Assembly (NCBI GenBank): GCA_004525875.1
Contig: SPBQ01000150.1
Span: 1-6,160, forward strand
From: Myxococcales bacterium
GTDB lineage: Bacteria > Desulfobacterota_B > Binatia > UBA1149 > SPBQ01
Direction of reading: 5' to 3'
Length of the DNA stretch: 6,160 nucleotides
Positions 1 through 5,706 of the stretch are shown here, piece after piece (the stretch's first letter is position 1; each line of letters opens with the position of its first letter). A program made the position numbers and the translations under genes. A model generated the notes under the pieces. It was given only the letters and a program-made list of their open reading frames with translations. It was not told the DNA's origin and searched no databases.

Positions 1-55
1 ACATCATGGAGGCGATCCAGCACGGCGAACTCGAGCTCGATCGCCTCCATGATGT
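1..55. repeat. Perfect 17-base inverted repeat inside glcF, flush with window start
   Basis: Positions 1-17 (ACATCATGGAGGCGATC) are the exact reverse complement of 39-55, with a 21-base spacer at 18-38. On the coding strand the arms encode part of IHIMEAI and DRLHDV. A perfect 17-base match is very unlikely by chance inside a coding sequence, and it begins exactly at base 1. It could be a real mRNA hairpin, or a fold-back join in a library or assembly. Confidence 0.9.
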
Positions 56-158
56 GGATCCGCCCACGCGGCGAGTCGGCTTCCGTTCCGAGCACCCGGT
101 ATGTCGGGCAGGTGTCCAGGCACAAGCCGCAGTGAACGCACGGTAGACCGGTTTCCAC
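1..158 (-). CDS. glcF: Glycolate oxidase iron-sulfur subunit GlcF, N-terminal part (cut by window edge)
   Basis: GlcF is the iron-sulfur subunit that takes electrons from the flavin subunits of glycolate oxidase and passes them on toward the quinone pool at the cytoplasmic membrane. The first 52 residues are visible. They contain a ferredoxin-type 4Fe-4S motif, [12 protein letters not shown], with cysteines at 7, 10, 13 and 17, followed by TYRVLG and then SPRGRI (residues 29-34), the usual order at the N-terminus of GlcF. The GTG start at 158 is chosen because GGGAGGG (167-173) lies 8 bases upstream and no other in-frame ATG or GTG is nearby. The N-terminal leader before the first cysteine is short: 6 residues, against roughly two dozen in E. 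coli GlcF. The gene starts 2 bases after the glcE stop, so it is the third gene of a glcDEF operon. The second cluster motif and C-terminal domain lie outside the window. The last visible residues (41-52) do not clearly match the family and coincide with a perfect inverted repeat. Confidence 0.9.
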   Translation of the reverse strand, partial: METGLPCVHCGLCLDTCPTYRVLGTEADSPRGRIHIMEAIELEFAVLDRLHD

Positions 159-160
159 GG

Positions 161-1441
161 TTACAACCCTCCCACGAACCGTCCGGGCGAGAACAGCGAC
201 AGCGGGTCGAAGACTTGCTTGAGCCCACGCATGATCTCGAAACCGACCGGGGCTTGCCCCCAGACATCGATCGACGACTTCGCCCCGCATGGTACGCGTT
301 CGGCTACCACGCGCACCGAGGCGTCCGCGACGGCCGTGCGCACCGTGCCCACGGCCGTCGCCGCTGCGGCGGGGTCCGGTATGCGCAGGAAGACGCGCCC
401 GAGTCCGTCGCCGAGACGGCCGGCCGCCCGCGCCCGAGTCGTCAGCTCTGCAGTCGAGGCGAGGACCGTTTCGGTCACCGCCAGCAGCTTGGCGGGCTGC
501 GTGGCGTAACGCAGTACGGTGTCCTCCTCGGCTTCGGGGTGGATCGAGCTCTCCCAGTCCTTCGCGGTCTCGACAGGCCCGCGTCCGCAGAGCTTCGTGA
601 GATGCTCGGCCTGGTAGGCCACCGACTCGCGCGTGCCTTCAGCACGGACCAGGAGCGACCATCCGTGGCCGGCGGGCATGCGGTCGGCAGCGAAGTCGAA
701 CGCCGCTAGTGGGAGGCCCGAGGCGTAGATGCGAGCGCGGGCCGATTCCAGGTCGGTGCGTGTTTCGAACGTGAATCGGAGCGACAGTACGTCGTCGGGG
801 ATGGGGTGGGTGCGGAGCGTGACCTCCGTGATGATGCCGAGCGTACCATGAGAGCCGGTTGTCAGCCTCACCAGGTCGTAGCCCGCGACGTTCTTCACGA
901 CCTTGCCGCCGGCTCTGAGAACCCGTGCGCGCCCGTCGACGAGGCGGAGCCCGAGAACGAGGTCGCGGGGGAGGCCGAACCCGTATGCGTAGCCGCCGGT
1001 GCGGTTGGTGGAAACGAGCCCGCCTACGGTGGCCCGATCGTCGTCGGGCGGATCGATGGCCACGCGCTGCCCGTCGGGCTCGAGCACGCGATTGAGGCGG
1101 TTGAGCCCGACACCGGCCTCGACCGTCACGGTCATGTCCTGGGGGCACCGCTCGACGATCTGTGAGAGGCCCTTCACAGCCAGGCGCACATCGAGGCCGC
1201 GCGGCGGATTGCCGAGTTCCATCATCGAACCGCCGCCCGCGGGCAGCACGGCAAGATTCTCAGCCGACGCGGTTCGTACGACGGAGAGCACCTCCGCGAC
1301 GTTGCGAGGAGTGATGACCACGGGAGGCAACAGCCCGTCGACGGCGTCATCGGCGCGTCCGTGGCGAACTTGACCAGGGCTGAAGGGTGCTGTCAACGCC
1401 GCGGGCAGGTCGCCGGCCTTCGATGGCGCGGGGGGCGACAT
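161..1441 (-). CDS. glcE: Glycolate oxidase FAD-binding subunit GlcE
   Basis: GlcE is the second FAD-domain subunit of glycolate oxidase and works with GlcD and GlcF in oxidising glycolate to glyoxylate. The 426-residue protein shows a PCMH-type FAD-binding fold: [12 protein letters not shown] (44-55), the glycine-rich [11 protein letters not shown] (67-77), [16 protein letters not shown] (105-120), [13 protein letters not shown] (138-150), then [13 protein letters not shown] (178-190) and [12 protein letters not shown] (195-206), the latter typical of GlcE. The C-terminus has [13 protein letters not shown], the usual ending of this family. It is longer than E. coli GlcE (350 residues), partly through a proline- and alanine-rich N-terminus of about 35 residues. 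The ATG at 1441 is chosen because it overlaps the glcD stop (TGATG) and has AGGAGG 6 bases upstream. The frame stays open for 26 more codons upstream, but that part lies within glcD. The overlap suggests coupled translation with glcD. The call rests on sequence motifs together with its place between glcD and glcF. Confidence 0.95.
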   Translation of the reverse strand: MSPPAPSKAGDLPAALTAPFSPGQVRHGRADDAVDGLLPPVVITPRNVAEVLSVVRTASAENLAVLPAGGGSMMELGNPPRGLDVRLAVKGLSQIVERCPQDMTVTVEAGVGLNRLNRVLEPDGQRVAIDPPDDDRATVGGLVSTNRTGGYAYGFGLPRDLVLGLRLVDGRARVLRAGGKVVKNVAGYDLVRLTTGSHGTLGIITEVTLRTHPIPDDVLSLRFTFETRTDLESARARIYASGLPLAAFDFAADRMPAGHGWSLLVRAEGTRESVAYQAEHLTKLCGRGPVETAKDWESSIHPEAEEDTVLRYATQPAKLLAVTETVLASTAELTTRARAAGRLGDGLGRVFLRIPDPAAAATAVGTVRTAVADASVRVVAERVPCGAKSSIDVWGQAPVGFEIMRGLKQVFDPLSLFSPGRFVGGL

Positions 1442-2868
1442 CAGCCGCCTCCTCTCGGATGCGGGCGCGTGACCTCGACGCAGCCACCCGGCGTTGGCAA
1501 CACCTTGCCGGGATTGCACAGGCAGCGAGGGTCGAAGACCCGGCGCAGTTCGCGCATGGCCGCCAGGTCGTCGTCCGTGAACATCTCGGACATGAGATCA
1601 ATCTTCTCCACGCCGATGCCGTGCTCGCCCGTGAGCGAGCCGCCGAGGTCGATACAGGCGCTGAGGATCTCACGGCCGGCGGCGATCACTCGTGCGATCT
1701 CGTCCTCGTTGCGGTCGTCGTACAGGATGATTGGGTGGATGTTGCCGTCGCCGGCGTGCATCAGGTTTGCGATGCGCAGGTGATGCCGGCTGGCGATGAC
1801 CGCGATGCGCTCGACCGCCTCTGGGAGCCTGCTCGGTGGGACGACACCATCCTGCGTGCAGTAGCTCGGCGCTAGCCGACCCATCGCCCCGAATGCTCGC
1901 TTGCGCGATTTCCATAGCAGCTCGCGTTCGGTGTCGCCGACCGCGCGCCGGACGTCGCGCGCTCCGGCGTCGCGGCAGGCGCTGGTCACGCGACCGGCCA
2001 GGGCGTCGAGGCCGGCCTCGAGGCCGTCGAGCTCGATGATCAAGACTGCGCCGGCGTCCTCGGGAAATCCGTAGCCGTAGGCCGCCTCCACGGCCTCTAT
2101 GATGAGGGCGTCCATCATCTCGAGGGCCGCCGGGACGATGCCGGCAGCGATGATCGCGGACACCGCGTGCGAGGCCTCGCCCACGCCCGGGAACACGGCG
2201 AGCAGCGTTGCGACCGCCTGCGGCTTGACCATCAGGCGCACGGTCGCGGCGGTGGCGATCCCTAGCGTGCCTTCGGAGCCAGTGACCAGTCCCGCGAGAT
2301 CGTAGCCGACCGCGCCCGGACCGCGGTCGAGCGCGACAACTTCGCCGTCGGGGAGCACGAGCTCGATAGCGAGCAGGTGGTTGACGGTCACGCCGTACTT
2401 GAGCGTGTGGGGCCCGCCTGAGTTCTCCGCCACATTGCCGCCGATCGTGCACGCAGACTGACTCGACGGATCGGGGGCGTAGTAGAAACCGGCAGCGTCG
2501 ACGGCCTTGCTGATCTGAATGTTTACCACGCCGGCCTCGACCTCGGCGCTACGGTTCTCGAGGTCGATATTGCGGATGGTCCGCATGCGACTGGTGCCGA
2601 TCATTACCGGGATGGCGGCGGGCAGGCAGCCGCCGCTCACGCCCGTGCCGGCTCCACGAGGCACGAATGGTATCGCCTCGCGATGGCAGTAGGCGACCAC
2701 GCGGCTGACCTCGGCGGTGCTGGCGGGCAGTACGACGACCTCGGGCACGGCGCGCTCGAGCGTGTAACCGTCACACTCGTAGACCTTCAGCCCGGAACGG
2801 CCGCTGATCATACCGTCGGGACCGACGATGTCCGCGAGCTTGCGGATCGTGCTTGCTGGCAAGGTCAC
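1441..2868 (-). CDS. glcD: Glycolate oxidase catalytic FAD subunit GlcD
   Basis: GlcD is the main flavin subunit that oxidises glycolate (often also D-lactate) to the 2-oxo acid. The 475-residue protein (E. coli GlcD is 499) has the FAD-binding PCMH domain in the N-terminal half: VVVLPASTAEVSRVV (44-58), PRGAGTGVSGG (70-80), PDPSSQSACTIGGNVAENSG (132-151) and VTGSEGTLGIAT further on. The C-terminal FAD-oxidase domain carries HAGDGNIHP (371-379), where the histidines are characteristic of the metal/substrate site of this family, then GGSLTGEHGIG (409-419) and VFDPRCLCNPGKVLP. The start is a GTG at 2868 with AGGAAG 7 bases upstream; the frame is open to an in-frame stop near 2923 but contains no better start. 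The protein ends with a 16-residue tail rich in proline, arginine and glycine after NPGKVLPT; this tail encodes the glcE ribosome binding site. Alone it could be a D-lactate dehydrogenase-type enzyme; the glcE and glcF neighbours make GlcD the better call. Confidence 0.95.
   Translation of the reverse strand: MTLPASTIRKLADIVGPDGMISGRSGLKVYECDGYTLERAVPEVVVLPASTAEVSRVVAYCHREAIPFVPRGAGTGVSGGCLPAAIPVMIGTSRMRTIRNIDLENRSAEVEAGVVNIQISKAVDAAGFYYAPDPSSQSACTIGGNVAENSGGPHTLKYGVTVNHLLAIELVLPDGEVVALDRGPGAVGYDLAGLVTGSEGTLGIATAATVRLMVKPQAVATLLAVFPGVGEASHAVSAIIAAGIVPAALEMMDALIIEAVEAAYGYGFPEDAGAVLIIELDGLEAGLDALAGRVTSACRDAGARDVRRAVGDTERELLWKSRKRAFGAMGRLAPSYCTQDGVVPPSRLPEAVERIAVIASRHHLRIANLMHAGDGNIHPIILYDDRNEDEIARVIAAGREILSACIDLGGSLTGEHGIGVEKIDLMSEMFTDDDLAAMRELRRVFDPRCLCNPGKVLPTPGGCVEVTRPHPRGGG
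1448..1453 (-). promoter_or_regulatory. Ribosome binding site of glcE that fixes its start
   Basis: AGGAGG on the minus strand lies 6 bases before the ATG at 1441, inside the last codons of glcD. This consensus site supports the start that overlaps the glcD stop codon rather than the 26-codon longer frame beginning at 1519. Confidence 0.8.
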
Positions 2869-2876
2869 GCAGGTGC

Positions 2877-2910
2877 TTCCTGATGCGTAGCGTTGGAAGT
2901 AGATCAGGAA
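2877..2910. promoter_or_regulatory. 8-base inverted repeat over the glcD ribosome binding site
   Basis: TTCCTGAT at 2877-2884 is the exact reverse complement of ATCAGGAA at 2903-2910, with an 18-base spacer. On the minus strand the downstream arm contains the AGGAAG ribosome binding site of glcD (2876-2881). The element could be a leader hairpin that hides this site, or two half-sites of a protein operator. The symmetry is seen directly; the role is inferred. Confidence 0.5.
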
Positions 2911-2912
2911 CG

Positions 2913-2936
2913 CCGTGTTGCCTTAAGCGCCCACGG
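2913..2936. promoter_or_regulatory. Composite palindrome in the glcD/aminotransferase divergent gap, candidate operator
   Basis: CCGTG-N4-CTTAAG-N4-CACGG: the outer 5-base arms (2913-2917 and 2932-2936) and the inner CTTAAG (2922-2927) share the same centre of symmetry at 2924.5, giving 16 symmetric bases of 24. It lies 16 bases before the aminotransferase start and 44 bases from the glcD start, a suitable place for a dimeric regulator acting on both units. No regulator gene is visible in the window. A weak TTGCCT-N17-TAAGCA promoter reading to the right overlaps it (2918-2946). Confidence 0.45.
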
Positions 2937-2952
2937 GTTCTAAGCACCGCAC

Positions 2953-4128
2953 ATGTTACCGACGCTTCCGCACGACCGTCTGCTGCTGGGGCCGGGTCCG
3001 TCGATGGTTTCGCCGCGCGTCTCCGAAGCGATGGCGCGGCCGCTCGTCGGGCATCTCGACCCCTCGTTTCTCGCACTGCTCGATTTGGTGCAGCAGGACC
3101 TGAGGGCGATGTTCCGGACCGAGAACCCCCTGACACTGCCCATCTCCGCGACAGGTTCGGCTGGTATGGAGGCGTGCTTCGTGAACCTCGTCGAGGACGG
3201 AGACGAGGTCGTGATCGGCGTCGCTGGTGTGTTCGGCGCGCGTATGGCCGACGTGGCCGAGCGGCTAGGCGCGCGAGTCGTTCGCGTGGAGGCTCCGTGG
3301 GGCGAGGTGATCGCGGTCGAGCGCATCGAGGAGGCACTGGCGGGCTGCAAGCGACCGTCGATGGTGGCGATCGTGCACGCCGAGACTTCCACCGGCGCCT
3401 GGCAGCCGCTGGAGGAGATCGGCGAGATCGTACGCGCCTACAATGCCCTGCTCGTGGTCGATGCCGTCACGTCTCTCGGCGGCTGCCCGGTCGAGGTCGA
3501 TGCGTGGGGAATCGATGCGTGTTACAGCGCGACGCAGAAGTGTCTGAGCTGTCCGCCCGGGCTTGCGCCGGTGACCTTTGGTCCGCGAGCACTGGAGCGC
3601 GTCGAGAATCGTCGCACCAAGCCACGGAGCTGGTATCTGGATCTCGGACTCATCGGTGGCTACTTCGGAACGACACGCGTCTACCACCACACCGCCCCGA
3701 TCGCGATGATATACGCGCTGGCCGAAGCGCTCGTGATCGTTCGCGAGGAGGGACTCGAGGCCCGCTTCGAGCGGCACCGGCGCGGTCACGACGCGTTGAT
3801 GGCCGGACTCGAGGTGCTAGGACTCGAGCCGGCCGCCTCCGAAGGCCACAGGCTGTGGATGCTCAATAGCGTGCGCGTGCCGCATGGCGTCGACGAAAAA
3901 GTGGTACGCGACGCCCTTCTCATGCGACACTCCATAGAGATCGGTGCTGGCCTGGGTCCGCTTGCGGGCAAGGTCTGGCGTATCGGTCTGATGGGCGAGT
4001 CGAGCCGGTTGCCATACGTGCGACGGTTCCTCCTGGCGCTCTCGGCGGAGCTGGAGGCGCTGGGGTCCGACGTGGGGACTGGACGGCAGGCGGTCGAGGC
4101 AGCGGACGCCGCCTACGGAAGCGTCTGA
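2953..4128 (+). CDS. Class V aminotransferase, probable alanine-glyoxylate aminotransferase
   Basis: This is a PLP-dependent fold-type I enzyme that most likely converts glyoxylate to glycine using alanine (possibly serine) as amino donor. The 391 residues match the length of human AGT (392) and follow it throughout: LLLGPGPSMVSPRV (10-23), NPLTLPISATGSAGMEA (about 58-74), VVDAVTSLGG with the PLP-ring aspartate at 170, SATQKCLSCPPG with the Schiff-base lysine at 196, RRTKPRSWYLD, YHHT at 244-247 and VWRIGLMG with the substrate-carboxylate arginine at 343. The aspartate-lysine spacing of 26 is the same as in human AGT (183 and 209). Where human AGT has a tryptophan stacking on PLP (GIWGQR), this protein has phenylalanine 94 (GVFGAR). 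The ATG at 2953 is the only start after an in-frame TAA at 2941, but it has no good ribosome binding site. The gene diverges from glcDEF, which makes glyoxylate, supporting the proposed substrate. Serine-glyoxylate or ureidoglycine-glyoxylate aminotransferase remain possible. Confidence 0.88.
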   Translation: MLPTLPHDRLLLGPGPSMVSPRVSEAMARPLVGHLDPSFLALLDLVQQDLRAMFRTENPLTLPISATGSAGMEACFVNLVEDGDEVVIGVAGVFGARMADVAERLGARVVRVEAPWGEVIAVERIEEALAGCKRPSMVAIVHAETSTGAWQPLEEIGEIVRAYNALLVVDAVTSLGGCPVEVDAWGIDACYSATQKCLSCPPGLAPVTFGPRALERVENRRTKPRSWYLDLGLIGGYFGTTRVYHHTAPIAMIYALAEALVIVREEGLEARFERHRRGHDALMAGLEVLGLEPAASEGHRLWMLNSVRVPHGVDEKVVRDALLMRHSIEIGAGLGPLAGKVWRIGLMGESSRLPYVRRFLLALSAELEALGSDVGTGRQAVEAADAAYGSV

Positions 4129-4143
4129 AGACGCGCGTGGATG

Positions 4144-4171
4144 TTGACATCCTGGCCTCGCCCTACACAAT
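4144..4171 (+). promoter_or_regulatory. Sigma-70-like promoter for mltA
   Basis: A perfect TTGACA (4144-4149) is followed after 16 bases by CACAAT (4166-4171), four of six matches to TATAAT. It sits in the 109-base gap between the aminotransferase stop and the mltA start, giving a leader of about 60 bases. It suggests mltA is transcribed on its own rather than only by read-through. Confidence 0.5.
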
Positions 4172-4182
4172 GTTGCGCTAGG

Positions 4183-4226
4183 TGGTCTGCGAAGACCATT
4201 GCGGTCGTGGCTACTCCTTCGGGAGT
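4183..4226 (+). other. mltA leader with two tetraloop hairpins
   Basis: Two short hairpins sit between the promoter and the mltA start. The first is TGGTCT-GCGA-AGACCA (4183-4198), a 6-base stem closed by a GNRA-type loop. The second is ACTCC-TTCG-GGAGT (4213-4226), a 5-base stem closed by the very stable C(UUCG)G loop. The GGGAG in the second hairpin (4221-4225) is the closest good match to a ribosome binding site, 12 bases before the ATG, so folding might limit translation. There is no T-run, so neither is a terminator. Confidence 0.5.
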
Positions 4227-4237
4227 GTGGTGGGAAG

Positions 4238-5524
4238 ATGCGGGGTTGGACGAGGATTGCTGCGGCGCTCTCATGCGCACTGCTCTCTGGGTGCTACGGC
4301 ATCCAAGTTTCTGTTCATCGCCCCCCGAAACCGCCGTTCAAGGCCCTCGCCCGGCCGCAGCTTTACGCTGACGACCTCGATCTGCCGAGCCTGAGGCGCG
4401 CCGCGCAGGCGAGCCGCACCTACTTGAGCAGAAGCCAGTTCTCCGGCGAGAGCCGCACCCTTGCGGGCGACACGTACACTCCGGCTCAGGTTGCGCGAAG
4501 CGTCGACTACTTCGTGAAGCTGGTCGAGGAGACGCCGCCCTCGAAGCTTGGCCCGAGGCTCGCCCGCGAGTGCAAAGGCTATGCACCGCGCGAAGGCGGA
4601 CGCTTCACCGCGTACTATGAGCCGGTGCTGCAAGCCAGCCGGGTAAAGACTCCGCGCTTCCGTTATCCCCTTTACCAGCTGCCCGACGGGCTGACGCTAG
4701 TGAAGCTGGCACGGTTCTTCCCCGGCGACGATCGGCAGTTTCACGGCCGCGTTCGCGGCGGGGAGCTACTGCCTTATCTCACGCGCGAGGAGATCGACGG
4801 CCGTCAGATGCTCGCCGAGCGCGGCCTCGAGCTCGACTGGTTGGACGATCCGGTTTCGCTCTTCTTCCTCCATATTCAGGGCTCCGGACGTCTGCACCTC
4901 GACGACGGGAATGTGTTGCGCGTGAACTACGCCGCCAGCAACGGTCTTCCGTACACAAGTGTCGGGCGCTACCTGCTCGACCGAAAGATGATCACTTCCG
5001 GATCGTCGGACTCGATCCAGGACTTCCTGCGCAGCAACCCGACCGTGCGCAACGACATCATGTTCCAGAACCGGCGCTACATCTTCTTCCGTGAAGTGAA
5101 TCTCGGAGACAACGAGGGGCCGATCGGCTCCCTCGGGGTCCCGCTCATCGCCGGTCGTTACGTGGCCGCCGACCAGCGCTACGTCCCGGCCGGCGCCGTC
5201 ATGTACATCAAGACCGATGCCCCCGTCGTCGGCGTTGGCGGCCAGCTCGTCGGCTGGAACAAGATCGCCCGCTTCGCGTTCAACCATGACTCCGGGGCGG
5301 CCATCAAGGGGCCAGGTCGGGCCGACATCTACTGGGGCGAAGGTTCCGGTGCCGGTGCCGCCGCCGGCTACATGCACAATCCCGGCGACATGGTGGTACT
5401 GATGTGCGGCGTCGACCCCAAGCGTCAGGCCAAGGCCGAGTCCTCCTCCTCCGAGCCGTTTGAACGCGTGTCCTGGCCCGAGGTGGCGCGGGTCCTGGCT
5501 TCGTCGAGCGGCACCGGACTCTAG
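4238..5524 (+). CDS. mltA: Membrane-bound lytic murein transglycosylase A (MltA family lipoprotein)
   Basis: MltA cuts the MurNAc-GlcNAc bond of peptidoglycan without water, leaving 1,6-anhydro-MurNAc ends, and acts from the periplasmic face as a lipid-anchored protein. The 428-residue product begins MRGWTRIAAALSCALLSGC, a lipoprotein signal with lipobox LSGC and the acylated cysteine at 19. The MltA-specific region carries GGRFTAYYEPVL (120-131) and FFLHIQGSGR (209-218), followed by RVNYAASNGLPYTSVGRYL. The C-terminal 3D (double-psi beta-barrel) domain has GVPLIAGRYVAADQRYVPAG and NHDSGAAIKGPGRADIYWG (349-367), containing the conserved aspartates 351 and 363; the first is the likely catalytic acid by comparison with the family. 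The protein is longer than E. coli MltA (365 residues). The start at 4238 is chosen because it places the lipobox correctly; a TTG frame from 4199 would add 13 residues that spoil the signal. The residue after the cysteine is tyrosine, so the E. coli inner-membrane retention signal (Asp) is absent and outer-membrane sorting is likely. Confidence 0.95.
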   Translation: MRGWTRIAAALSCALLSGCYGIQVSVHRPPKPPFKALARPQLYADDLDLPSLRRAAQASRTYLSRSQFSGESRTLAGDTYTPAQVARSVDYFVKLVEETPPSKLGPRLARECKGYAPREGGRFTAYYEPVLQASRVKTPRFRYPLYQLPDGLTLVKLARFFPGDDRQFHGRVRGGELLPYLTREEIDGRQMLAERGLELDWLDDPVSLFFLHIQGSGRLHLDDGNVLRVNYAASNGLPYTSVGRYLLDRKMITSGSSDSIQDFLRSNPTVRNDIMFQNRRYIFFREVNLGDNEGPIGSLGVPLIAGRYVAADQRYVPAGAVMYIKTDAPVVGVGGQLVGWNKIARFAFNHDSGAAIKGPGRADIYWGEGSGAGAAAGYMHNPGDMVVLMCGVDPKRQAKAESSSSEPFERVSWPEVARVLASSSGTGL

Positions 5525-5536
5525 ATTCGACGATCG

Positions 5537-5553
5537 GGCCGCTGCCTGCGGCC
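5537..5553 (+). terminator. Possible weak terminator hairpin after mltA
   Basis: GGCCGC (5537-5542) and GCGGCC (5548-5553) form a 6-base all-GC stem with a 5-base loop, 12 bases past the mltA stop. No T-run follows, so this is at best a weak or protein-assisted terminator. It is placed where one would be expected, before the independently promoted porin-like gene. Confidence 0.3.
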
Positions 5554-5626
5554 GACACCGCCAACCCCTGAAGCTTCTGGACGGACACAGTCGTGGCCGC
5601 GCCCCGTAGAATCCAGCTTGTGGATC

Positions 5627-5655
5627 TTGACACTGATTTTGACAATCATTATCAG
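5627..5655 (+). promoter_or_regulatory. Promoter of the porin-like gene, TTGACA-N17-TATCAG
   Basis: A perfect TTGACA (5627-5632) is followed at 17 bases by TATCAG (5650-5655), four of six matches to TATAAT. Initiation near 5662 would give a leader of about 45 bases. A second TTGACA occurs at 5639-5644, 12 bases downstream, inside the Fur box. The region is clearly more AT-rich than its surroundings. Confidence 0.6.
5635..5654 (+). promoter_or_regulatory. Fur box over the porin-like gene promoter
   Basis: TGACAATCATTATCA (5640-5654) matches the 7-1-7 Fur inverted repeat TGATAATNATTATCA at all but one base. Against the classical 19-base box GATAATGATAATCATTATC, positions 5635-5653 match at 16 of 19. 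The site lies between the -35 and -10 hexamers and overlaps the -10, where bound Fur-Fe(II) would block RNA polymerase. It therefore predicts iron-repressed expression of the gene starting at 5707. Other Fur-family regulators cannot be excluded by sequence alone. Confidence 0.75.
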
Positions 5656-5668
5656 AATCTTCTGCGAC

Positions 5669-5690
5669 CCGTCACGTACCGGACGTGCGG
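5669..5690 (+). other. Hairpin in the leader of the porin-like gene
   Basis: CACGT (5673-5677) pairs with ACGTG (5683-5687) around an ACCGG loop, and the flanking CCG (5669-5671) pairs with CGG (5688-5690) across a single bulged T. This 8-pair stem ends 6 bases before the GGAGG ribosome binding site. It may be a leader structure; its function is unknown. Confidence 0.35.
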
Positions 5691-5706
5691 CTCTCCGGAG
5701 GACGCG

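Noticed and set aside
101..709. Plus-strand 202-residue open frame opposite glcE/glcF
   Set aside because: It is an antisense shadow of glcE and glcF with arginine-rich low-complexity composition and no recognisable motif; the minus-strand genes have clear family motifs.
1442..1519. 26-residue N-terminal extension of glcE
   Set aside because: It lies in glcD coding sequence, while the ATG at 1441 has an ideal ribosome binding site and a TGATG overlap.
1441..2868. glcD as a stand-alone D-lactate dehydrogenase
   Set aside because: The family does overlap, but the adjacent glcE and glcF in the standard order and with tight spacing make the glycolate oxidase subunit the better call.
2853..3869. 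Plus-strand 338-residue open frame over the aminotransferase
   Set aside because: It is in another frame of the aminotransferase gene, arginine-rich, and has no domain motifs; the frame starting at 2953 carries all PLP-enzyme signatures.
4121..4134. GCGTC-TGAA-GACGC hairpin over the aminotransferase stop codon
   Set aside because: The stem has only five pairs and no T-run follows, so it does not qualify as an intrinsic terminator, and a short GC stem here can easily arise by chance.
4199..4237. TTG start giving a longer MltA
   Set aside because: The extra 13 residues would precede a good lipoprotein signal; the ATG at 4238 gives the normal spacing to the lipobox cysteine.
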